Positions 12,199-23,900 of a DNA stretch of 64,000 bases are shown here, piece after piece. Under the pieces are notes generated by a model that saw only the letters and a list, made by a program, of their open reading frames with translations, did not search any database and was not told where the DNA came from. The DNA comes from Gordionus sp. m RMFG-2023 (taxonomy: Eukaryota > Nematomorpha > Gordioida > Chordodea > Parachordodidae), in the NCBI RefSeq assembly GCF_954871325.1, contig NC_088777.1, positions 50,851,974 through 50,915,973 of the forward strand, read 5' to 3'. The number at the start of each line of letters is the position of its first letter. Positions within the stretch are counted from its first letter, which is position 1. The translations under genes were made by a program, and so were the position numbers.

Positions 12199-12753
12199 AA
12201 TGGTAGTTAAACAATTTTTTTTTAAAAACCAGGGGAATAATGATGCCCGCTTCCAGAACCGAACCAGGAAAACCCGATCTCGATCTACCCTGATTTAATC
12301 TTGACATTTTTTTTTGTTTTATTCGAACTTTTATCTCTTTTCCCCAAACTTGTTTACGAATTAACAAAACTGAACCCCCCAAAAACAAGATATTTTTCAT
12401 TAAATTATGTAATTTATTTTTGTTTTTCTAAGATAGTTTTCCTTGATTTATTTTTTTTTTTAAAAAAAAAAAAAACTGCTGATAATGTGAATTTGTTAAA
12501 TTTAATTTTTGGAAAAAATTTAGTTTAGTTTTTTGAGAAATTTTTACGAATTAAATTAAATTAAATAACCTGCGTTGATCTCATCTAAATATATATATCC
12601 TTAAAAGTGATAGTTCCAAATTTAAGAATTTTACGTTTTTTTTTTCACTCCCCTGAGTAAATAAATAAAATGATTTAAACCTATTTCAAGGCTCCGCCCC
12701 CATTTTTAATTACTTCCTTTTTTTTTTACTATCCAAATTTTTATTTATTTTTA

Positions 12754-12955
12754 AATCCGGGCCGGGCCCGGATATTAAAATATATTCCATTTTATATTAC
12801 AACCCGAATCGGGCCCGGTTATTAAAATATATTCATTTTTAAATTACAACCCGGATCGGGCCCGGTTATTAAAATATATCATTTTTAAATTACAACCCGG
12901 ATCGGGCCCGGTTATTAAAATATATTCATTTTTATAATACAACCCGGCCCGGGTA
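12754..12955. repeat. Four-copy tandem repeat of about 47 bp, GGGCCCGG-rich
   Basis: Units start near 12,754, 12,801, 12,848 and 12,894 with AACCCGGATCGGGCCCGG, followed by TTATTAAAATATAT. Each unit holds a GGGCCCGG near-palindrome, a sharp GC island in AT-rich DNA. Confidence 0.85.
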
Positions 12956-13426
12956 ATTATATATATATGTATAATTAAATGATTGAGTATAACGAAGCAT
13001 GCCCCCTAAAATAATATCGTTTTTTTTGCGAAAGGGGGAAATTATGAAATGGGAAGAGCGAATACCACATTTTACTAACCGGCTAGAATAATTATTTTTT
13101 ATTAAAAATTTGCCCCCGACCCCCAGACACGGGCGGGTGGGTTTGATGTTGCCATATTTACATTTTTTAACCCCACGCGGGCTCGATTTAGGTCCGGACC
13201 TGTCGTTCTGATTAAGAAAAAAGAAAAGTATGTAGACCGGTAGAGATCAAAAGTTAGGTCTAGCCCGTATTTTAAATTTTAACTCATTTTTCTGGTGGGG
13301 TAAGGTTCGGGTTTTTAATTTAATTTTTTTTTTAAAACCTTTATACCCGTATTTTTATTTTCGATAATTTTTTTTTATCTAAGCCCGGAATTTAAAATGA
13401 AAATTTTGTTTTTGCCCTATTTTTTA

Positions 13427-14110
13427 CAAATTGTTTTATAGAGGGAAATTGGAAATATTCGCAAGAAAAGATGAATGTTAAAACTTTAAACCTTTTTAGG
13501 GCTCGGTCCAATCCGCTAAAGTCTATCATTTTTCGATCTGCAGGTCTTCTTGATATATGTTATAAATCAATTATTACCACTGGAAATCTTTTAATTACCA
13601 TTCTGGTTGTAATAAGGTTCTTTTTTTTAAGAAAAATAAAATAAATATATATATTAAATACATTTTCACTCTATTTAGCAAATTGTTTTTAAAAAAGGGA
13701 TAATTGGTAATATGAGCAGAAGAGAATATTAAAACTTTAGACTTTTTTAGGGCTCAGACTAGTGTTGTTAAAAGGCTCGTTTTGAGCCGATTTTTAAAAA
13801 CGGCTAACTCAATACTCCATTCAGAAAAATGTTTCCTAAGCCTGAAGATTTTGCTCATAGAAGGAACAAAGGTCTGTACAAACATTATAGAAATCCTGAG
13901 GCTTAGGCAATATTATTCTGGCTAAAATATGGAGTTAGCCGTTTAACAACACTAGCTCAGACCAATCCGGTAAAGTCTCTCATTTTTCGACCTGCAGGTC
14001 CTTCTGATATTATGTAATAAATCAATTATTATCACTCGAAATCTTTTAATTACCATCCTGGTTGTAATAAGGGGTTTTTTTTTAAAAAAAAAAATAAAAT
14101 ATATATATAT
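13427..14110 (+). repeat. Direct duplication of about 220 bp, second copy split by a MITE
   Basis: Copy 1 (about 13,427-13,650) and copy 2 (about 13,680-14,110) share, in order, AAATTGTTTT, TTAAAACTTTA, TTTTTAGGGCTC, AAAGTCT, CATTTTTCGA, TGCAGGTC, AATCAATTATTA and GGTTGTAATAAGG. Copy 2 is interrupted at GCTCAGAC by the F1 element at 13,760-13,954. Copy 1 has GCTCGGTC at the matching spot, showing the empty site. Confidence 0.85.
13760..13954. repeat. F1 hAT-type MITE with perfect 8-bp target duplication
   Basis: TAGTGTTGTTAAAAGGCTCG at the left and CAACACTA at the right, with GCTCAGAC on both flanks (13,752-13,759 and 13,955-13,962). It sits inside the second copy of a local duplication, whose first copy is uninterrupted. 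Confidence 0.93.
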
Positions 14111-14612
14111 AAAATACATTTTAGTTAGAAACAAAATAATATTTAAATCATAAAAATTTTCCGAGAAAAAAAACCTTTTCCTTTTTACTGAGTTGTTAAT
14201 TTTTATTTTATATTAAAATAAAATATAATTTATATTAATTTTCTGAAAATAAGAAAGAAAAAAAATATAAAAATATAAATAATTATTTATATTAAAAATA
14301 TTTTATTTTAAAGGTAAAAACAGGTAAGAACTTTTTTTAATTTTTTGATTTTAAAAATAATAATAATCAATAAAATTCAAAATTTTCTCAAATATTATAT
14401 TTACATTTATTAAATTATTAATTTATCTGTATAATTTTTGTTTTATTAATATTTATCTTTTTTAGAATCTGATTTGGAATAGCAAATAAAATAATAAAAT
14501 TCGATCATCATTCCAATTTACAAATCGTTTTTCCCAAAAAATCACAAAAAATCAAAATTAAAAAACAAACAAAACAAACATACAAAATTTTCGTTCTCCC
14601 AAAATAAAAATT
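14111..14612 (+). other. 5' flank of the ESRP gene
   Basis: Very AT-rich DNA directly upstream of the first coding exon. It must contain the 5' UTR or its acceptor and perhaps the promoter, but no TATA or initiator element can be separated from background. Base composition becomes more balanced from about 14,500. Confidence 0.3.
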
Positions 14613-14918
14613 ATGAAAATTTCGGCCAACGATTGTCACCCGACGTCCATCATTAATTCGATTATCGACGACATGACGGATTCCAAGAAAACGGGAGCTC
14701 TGAACGAGGAACCCCCCACTACAGTTTCTAAAGGAGAAGAAATTCAGAGCGAAAAGTTTGCTAACAATCACGTTTACAAGAAGCCAAAGCTTTCCCGATT
14801 CAAATACTTGGTAGCCCTGAATTGCCACGTGTTTGGGAAGAAGGACGACGAATTAGGCAACGATCAGAGCAATATATCCTACTTAGAATGCTGTATCCTG
14901 GAAGCCTCTACCGAAAAG
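14613..14918 (+). CDS. ESRP: ESRP exon 1 (start codon, N-terminal module)
   Basis: Starts [10 protein letters not shown] and ends EASTEK at GAAAAG|GTTCTA, phase 0. [20 protein letters not shown] aligns with the YLVVLFG...LGSDE opening of vertebrate ESRPs. The first 60 residues are extra. It is followed by a 9.9-kb intron filled with repeats. Confidence 0.85.
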
Positions 14919-17900
14919 GTTCTAATAAATTATTTTTATTATTTCAATTATTTATACGTTTTTTTTCTGAATCCTTATACCCCCTTCCCAAATCCAAATG
15001 GGAATAATATTCCATTGTATATTTATTTATATATGGGGGGAGGGCTAAGGGCATCTCCGACTCGAGGATACTTTTGGGCTGAGACCGGGGAAGGTATGAT
15101 ACCGCTTGGTATGATCCTAGCCCCATGATAGTTGATTAATAATTTTTTTAAAAAAAATATATTATTTTTTCGAATCATTTATACTCTTAGGTCTTGCAAC
15201 GGGTTGGGTTAAAAAAAAATACTTCAAAAGCCAACATGAGGGAGTGAGGGGGTGAACCTTGAATTTCTCTTTTAAATGTAGGAATAAGCGGGAAACTTAT
15301 ATTTTGTTAGAGGAATCAATTTTTGTTTATTTTACGTGCAAAATATATTTTAAACAAAAAAAAAACAAATAATGACCGGAACCAAACCAGCCAATCAAAT
15401 TATTTTTTTAAAAAAAATTGCCTGGCAGGGTAAACAAAATTATTTCCAAATAAATGGGGAAGAGTCGTGGGTGGTGCGGTGAGATTGGTTAAAAAAAACA
15501 ATATGCGCATGTGCATACTTCTTTTTTTTTCGTATAAAATTTTTTTTATCTTTTATAATTAAAAATCATTTTCTCAAATTTTGTGGGAAGGAAGAAAAAT
15601 AAAAATGGATAAATTTATTTATAATGTTACCTAGACTGACGACGCATTCATAATAATGCATTTTCGAAAGCGTCGTTGAATGCAAAATCAGCTGGACCCG
15701 CCATTTTGGTAACCCATATTAGTAAATTATTCTCATGTTAAAAACTACTATTAAATTGATAACCTTGCTTCCTTATTATCTCGTTATAGTTTGAGTCAGA
15801 GATAGGAATAAATTGGCCTCTCGTTTAAATTTTTTTTTTTAAACAATGATGATATGGATAACCAAAATGGCGTCCCCAGCTGTTTTCATTGATGTATACC
15901 CTGTATCTTAATTTTTTTAAAAAAAATAAATAAAATAATAAATAGTTGGAAGCTAAGAAAAATATTGTTGGAGAATTAGCATGAGCCATCCAACCCCAGA
16001 TGATTGGGGCTCTAGTAAGATTTCTTACTTCTTTTAACTATAATAACAGCCTTTTTAGGGTATGTTCTTAGCCGAATATAAATATCGTTTCAAATCTTTC
16101 TGCCTAGTTGAAAATCTTAAGCGACCCGGTTTTTTCTTTAAAAAAATTGACACCAAAGTCGGGCCTTTTAAATAGCACCAATCATTAGAAATTATTTGGA
16201 AGTCCATAACATTCGATCTCAAAAGTAGTTTCCATTTCTTTAAATTAGTGTAGTTAAACTGCTCGTTTATTTTTAAAACGGCTAACTCACAATTTTAGCC
16301 AGAAAAAAATATTACGCAAGTCTGAAGATTCTGCTCATAGAATGAACAAAGGTTCTAAACATATATTATCGAAATCTCGAAAACTTAGGCTATATTTTTC
16401 TGGCTAAAATATTGAGTAAGAGTTTAACAAAACTAGTTTAAAATTTAAAAAAAATAATAAAATAAAAGAAAGAGAAGAGAAGAGAAGAGAAGAGAAGAGA
16501 AGAGAAGAGAAGAGAAGAAGAGAAGAGAAGAGAGAGAGAAGAAGAAGAGAAGAAGAGAAGAAGAAGAGAAGAAGAAGAAGAAGAGAAGAGAAGAAGAGAA
16601 GAAGAAGAGAAGAAGAAGAAGAAGAGAAGAGAAGAGAAGAGAAGAAGAGAGAAGAAGAGAAGAGAAGAGAAGAGAAGAGAAGAGAAGAGAAGAGAAGAGA
16701 AAGAGAAGAGAGAAGGGAAGGAAAGTAAATATAGGTAGAAAATGTTAATGTCGCATTTTGTATCATATCTAAACACATTTTTCGTTGTTATCTGTATTCA
16801 TTTATAGGTATACATTTTGAAACAAATTTATTTATTTATTTTTTAAAAAAATTCGATACTCTCTATATACATATATATATATATGTAAACTAGAAAAAAA
16901 AATCTTTATTACCATTATATTTTATAAATATTTTTCCGATATGTAATCTTTTTGCGTAAATCATCAGTCATAATCTCATATATGCATTCATGTGTATAAT
17001 AACTATTTTCACGATATTACATTTCATAAGAGTTATAACTTATATACGGTGCGCGTCAAAAGTCGTCCGGGAAAAATAAGAAATATGAATAAATAATAAA
17101 AAAACCTGGGCTGAATCAAGATTCTCACCGGTCTAAGGAATTTATTTTTTTTTAAGTCGGGTAGGAAAATAAATTTTTTTTTCTCCTAAGGTTCCTCTTG
17201 ATATTTTTGACTCTTATTTATTTCCTCCTATACTAAAAAATATATTTTATTTTTTTTAGCATAATAAAAAACAACATTATCAGTATTTTTTTAATAAAAT
17301 TACATTACCAATAGTTTTGTGTGCGTTTTTTTTAGCTTTCGCTCTTTTCTGGTAATATAGAGTCAATATCTCTTTTTTCCATTTAGCATTATTCGATACG
17401 ATCCATTTTATTCAATTTATATTCAGTGATATTTGGCGTTAACTTTGTGGATCGATTAAAGGTTATGGTCTTCCTCTCTATGGTTTACCTAATCGCTTCT
17501 CTAAAATCTTTAATCTTATTTCCTATATATAGGTTTTTAGGCCTTCTCATGGTACGTATTCATATACAATCTAGGTCTGTGTAATGGTTATAATTTCTCC
17601 AAATTATTTTACTAGTAGAATTTCTATTAGGTAGGAATGAATATTTATTGATATTTAAAACCTTTTCTTTTTTTTACAAAATTAAACATGAACATTTATA
17701 TAATATACTATTGAATTTAAAAATATATATTAAAAAAACAGAAAAGGATAATTTTAAAAATTAAATATAAAATATATGTATATAATCTTTGGAGAACAAC
17801 ATTTAAAAAAAAGGATCTAAGAAAAAAATATATTAAGAAAAGGTATATATAGCTCTAGAGAAGAGTGAATGCTTAAAAAATTGGATCGGGTTCGATTGAA

Positions 17901-20900
17901 ACCTGCTGACGAAGGTAAATTCCTTCATTGGGATCCCTTGAGATCTGTGTCAATTTTTTTTCCTATGATTTTAATGAATTAATATTTTTGATATGAAGAA
18001 TTATGGTAACTATAAAATTTATAATTGTTATAAACAGACTCAAAATTTGATAGTTTTTGCAATATTTATTTTTATTATTTTGCAATGTTAAATAAGAGCC
18101 ATCTTGCGGACTAAATATTATAAAATTATATATATTATTTTATAATCGCTGAGGAATATTATATGATTTGTTTAAAAACATTTCCCTATATGCTAAAAAA
18201 CTTTATAATATAATTATTTTACTTCCCATAATTACTGTAAAAACTTGTTGAGAAAAACACATCCTTTTTTTTTACAAAAATATTTTTAAAAACTTGAAAA
18301 GAAAATGTTGAAAATGACATTATTATTTTTTTAAAAACTTCTGGTAATTTTTTTTGCTTAAAACTTCTAATAATTCCTTTTTATTTTTAAATGTCAAATT
18401 TTAATATCGTTTAGTATTTTTTGAATCTATCTCCAGTTTCAGGTTTTGTTAATATAATATTCTATTATTTAAACTTTATATATATATAATTTTAAATGAG
18501 CCTAAAAAAACTTCATAATATCTCGGGGAAGGAGGGGGGGGGGGGGTGTTATCTAAAATAGATACCAAAGTTATTCACCTATCCCATCAAATTCCCTTAT
18601 AGATGTTTAAGCTACCAAATTTTGATTCTATTCCTTTCTGGAAAAAAAATAATTGGAGCCATGGAAAAACGGAATCGGCTAAAATATGGCTGAGCAAACC
18701 TTTTGCTGATCAGCAGAATGCAAAGACAATTGCTGTGATCTAAATATATCCATTGGGTCAGTTTATCGTTTCAAGGGGGACTCCTTTCCTGAAATATTGC
18801 CACGACCCTTTATCTTATTGTATAATAAAGCAACGAGGTTGGAAGGAAAAAGGACAACACAGTACTTCATTCGAATATAGCTGAATTGTTTAGTAATCCT
18901 AACGGCTCTACCATCAAAAACATAATATATTACTTACGGCCAGATCTAAGGGTGACCGATTCGGCTATATCAAAATGTAATAAATCAATAGTTGGACCCG
19001 GAAGAACGCTCCAGGTGTAATTAAAATTAGAAAGGAATATTGTGACAAGATGAAAAATATTTCTTTTGAAAATGTATTCTTCCTGAACGAGACAGGGTTT
19101 CATCTGTAAAGTTGCCTTCCTCCTAGGGAAAAAATATATCAGTCCTATGCACAATAGGAATTAGTGGATTGAAAAAATTAATAATTATAGATGGGGCTTT
19201 CATTGCTATAAAATTCAAAATTTTCCTCGATGAATTATATACAATTTTTACCATCGAATTCGTTGCGTGGTTTTCAGCTATCATATAACAACACTCTTTT
19301 AACTTTTAGATGTCTTTTTTTAAAAAAAAAATTATATTTAAAATCATTGATAATATTCTGATCATTATCCCAAATCCAAAAAAAATATATGTTATCTTTA
19401 TTAATTAATCTCGATAATCCATCAGGGATTATTTGATATTTCCCCATTTTAAACTCATATCCGGCATGCAACAAGATCCGTTTTCATAGCCTTATGGTAA
19501 CAAATTGAGCCTTTCAAACGCAGCGTTGCAAGCGCCAAAATGCCTTTCAAATGGCCTCGCGCAAATTGGCATAATTACCGTTTGGTGTTAGCAACCATTT
19601 TAAAAAAAACGCAAATAGGTTTGTTTTTTCATTACGTTTTTTATTCTTCGCTTTGTAATATTATATAATAAAATGTAATATAAAATATCTTACTTATAAT
19701 CCTAAAAAAAAGAAATATTTAGAAAATTAAAGAAATAAGAAGGCAGACGATAATATAATTTTCAAAGACAAATCCTTTTTTTTTTAGAATTTATTTAAAA
19801 TTTTGAATCGACGGATAAAAAAAGACAACCTCAATTTAAACAAACGGCAAAAAGTAAACGCTCAATTTGTAGGCACTATTAGTGATCCATCATATATTTA
19901 ACTGGATGTGTGTCCCAACACAGTACGTTTTTTGTCAATCTGCATAATATCTCAAACTTCTTACCGATCTCCATTTTTTACAGCTAAACGATTATCGCTA
20001 ACCCTTCTTTTCCTTCTCAATGATGGAATTCTTTTTCCTGCACTCGATACATTCCTTAGATACAAGTTCGATAGATCTCTCATGATCATCCTTTCTCAGC
20101 ATGAAACATTGCTCCCCCCCCCACCATAGCCTTATTAGAAGCGTCAGCTAAAATATATAATTCATTACCTCTGTCATTACGCGTTAAAAAATCTGGTGCA
20201 TTAATCAATCTGTGGAATAATATTTCTTAAGTCCTAACCATGATTGTCACACAATCTTTGTTCCTAGGGGGGTCAAGTCATCTTCATAATCCGTTCAATA
20301 TTTTTTCTTTAATTTCCTGATATAACCCTTACTATTAGTATTGTTAAACGGCTCGTTTTGATCCTATTTTCCAGAAAAATATTACTTAAGACTTAAGATT
20401 CTGCTCATATAAGGAACAAATGTCTAGACATATATCATCAAAATCTCGAGGCTTAGGCAATATTTTTCTGGCTAAAATATTGAGTTTTACTTACTAGTCG
20501 TCTAAATATTTAATATTATCTTTACCAAATCTGTTTTTCTTACTATATATTCCCTATTAAACCAAATTCTAGTTTTTTTAACCTATATTTTTGTTACTGA
20601 TCAATGATGACATTAATACTAATTTATAACCGAACATCATTTATCAAGAGTGTAAACATATATTAAAGTCCGGAGTTGTTAAAAGATACTTTTTAAATGG
20701 ACCTAGATACAGATACATCGTCTAAAATAATATCTAGATACAGATATCACATTTTTAAATCTAGATAGGATCTATAACAACTCTGTTAAAGTTTATTGTA
20801 GTAAAAGTCGTTGGCCGCACTCCAATCGGACTAACAATGTAAATGTAAATACAATTTTTTAATGTAATATTTTAGAGAGATCAATTTTCAAACCAGATCT

Positions 20901-23900
20901 TTCTCAAATTAAAAAATAATGGAGGGTTTAAAATTATTCGCCGATATTTATTTTATTTATTTTTTTTCAGCAATATATCGGAATGTCAATTTATTAATCA
21001 AATAAATTGAGTTTTATTCTGTTTAGAAATCATTTATTTTACTAGGAATTCTGTGCTTTTCTTTTTACCATTTTTAAAGAAAAAAATATCCAAATTTTCG
21101 AAATCTTGCTATATTCCCTTCACGGATTTTGTAGGTCAAATTAAGGGAATTGACTAAAAAAAATAAATAATCAAATATTGATTCTATTTACCGTCGTCAT
21201 TCTAATAACAATATAATACAAATACATCTGAAGATATTTGCGATTTTTTTTTTTTATTATTTTAAAACAAATAAAAATTGTTATTTTAAATTCTAAGTAA
21301 AGCTAAGTATACATTGCAACCAATTCTAACCCATCCTCCGGGTCAAAAATTTGAGCTATATACTTTATCAAGACGCCAGTAACACCTGATACACGAATAA
21401 AATGGGAGATGTGATTTTTCTAATAAAATAGAATTATTATTTTGAAAGGCGAAAACCGCCCTACCCCCCCCCCCTTCTTCCACCCCCCGCCCGTTAAATG
21501 AATTTATAAATTTAAAAAAATATATAAACTCCGGCCAAGATTTTCATACAAAAGAAACGACCCAAAATACCCCCCAAGAAAAATTTATGGTGGGAAAAAA
21601 ACCGTAAGCTAGTGTTGGATGGAATGGGCGTTTTATAAAGTAAGGATAGCTCCTCCATCGTTCGGTCTCCGTTATACATTTATTTTGTTTTTTGAGAAGA
21701 TTATAGACCGGGGCCAAATGGACTAAAAAATTGAAAGGGTAAAATGATATGTACAGGGATAGAAAATTCTAACGAGATCGAGAATCAGATAATTTAGAAT
21801 TTCTATTCTGCAGTATTTGTCCTCGATATATTTCATATTGTTATTCTTAATTTTTTTGGCAGACGGATAGAAGAAAATACAAAAAAAATGTTTAAATATT
21901 TGCTTTTCAAAATTTAGCAAGAATTTATATATGTATGTATATAATAAACTACAAAAATTTTATTATTTATTTATCTTGCATAAATGCCAATTTATTTAAA
22001 TATCAGAAATTAAATTTTTGCTGATATGATTAGACATAATTTATTTGATCTACTCTTGAAATTTGACACGTTTATTTCAAACTCTAAATTTACTCATCTC
22101 AATGAGAAATTAAAATTATAGGCAAACCTTTTTTTTCATGATTCCATGTTACTTCAGAAATGTAAATGGAACCTCTCAAGATGTAATGCCTCTTTCCTCT
22201 TTAACCACCCCCCCCCCTCTACCCATTCCCTCCCCATAAATATCAAATTCTTCTGCCTCATAAAATCTCTAACAAGATCTAGATCTACCATCTATTTTAG
22301 CACAATGTTTAGAGTATACCAATTTTTTTTAAAATTCAATTTACTTTAGAAAAATGTTTAAAATATTTTATTAAAATCAAATTCTTCTTTTAAGATATAC
22401 AAGGTAACAAAGTGAGGAAAGAGAAGGTGGGGATGGGAGTTTAGATTTCAATAAATCCTTTAATAGATCTACATCTCATATTTTTCTTCCTTTCAAATAT
22501 AAGAGGTATATAACCCCTCAAGTGTTCTTAAAAATAAAAATATATAATAATTTAATCCATTATTTATTTAGGTGTTGTTAAACGGTTCATTTTGAGCCGA
22601 TTCTTTAAAACGGCTAACTCAATATTTTTTAGCCTCGAGATTTCGTTAATACATGTCTATAGACCTTTGTTCCTTCTATGAGCAAAATCTTCAGTAATAT
22701 TTTTTCTGGGTGAAATATTGAATTGGTCGTTTTTATAAACCGGTTCTAAACGAGCCGTTTAACAACACTAATCTATTTTGAGTGTATATGGCGTAATTGG
22801 GATATGGAATGCACCGGGTAATCGGAATTTCTTTTTTTTATATATTAGCACCACAGTCCTATCACTAATAATTTATTTGATCCTTTTCAAGTTTGTGCTG
22901 AGCCAAGGATCCTTATCAACGTGAAGATTTCCTATTCATATCAATAAAAATTAAGGGACAATTTCTAAAGTTCATGGGCAAAATGTTTGAAATTCGCCGT
23001 ACTTTGATACATTTCTAGAAATGCATTATTGGTCCAAAAGAGATCTTTAAAATTGACCCCAGTGAATAACTTTAAACGAAAGATTGAGAATATCTACGAA
23101 TGAATCCTATATCCCAAATACGACACACATATAATGTAAATATTTATTACTCTTGTCTTAAGTACATATTTTTTTTTAAAAAATTAGGGCATTTTTGTAT
23201 ATTTTCTCATTCCACGATCATTCAGAGGATTTAGCGCCAATTTTGATTCCCTATCATCTTTGGTTCCCATATTTGATGGGTTACCTCTTCCGGTAAATTG
23301 TCAATAAAAAGGGTACAAGTTATGAAATTATGTCATTGCGTTCGGTATGCTTTGAAATCTAATGTAAAATTCCGTGAAGTGTTTATATCAAAAAATAAAT
23401 TATTTACGTAGACTTCATTACCTTATGGTAACATTAATTAGTATGTTAAGCGCTATTTCTCGGGATATATATTTATATATATATTAAAAAAAATGTTTTA
23501 TTTACCCTCTATCTTTTTTATACATAAATTTGAGAGTGTAAAAATATTTAATATCAAATTATCCATCCAAGAAGCTTCGTTGCAATAGAGATATAAAAAT
23601 TAATTTGATACCTTCTAAAATCTATAAATAAGTTGCTATAAAAAATAATAAATATAATAATTTCAGTGTCAAATCAAATCTTTTTTGAGTTTTTTTTTTA
23701 AATTTCTTTTTCATCAAACTTGGGTCTCAAAATTTAAAATCTGTATTCCCCGCTATATTCTTTGGGAAGCTTTTTAATTTCGATCCGAACTTTGCCGGAT
23801 GAAGCCTCGAAATGAATCTCGTAATCGGTTCTTTCCTCTGTCGACAGAACCTTTTCATCCCCTTTTTGTGAGTTTTTAGTATTTACATTTTTTTAATATT

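Noticed and set aside
16404-16778. 124- and 112-codon Ser/Leu/Phe-rich minus-strand frames
   Set aside because: Artefacts of the GA-rich microsatellite.
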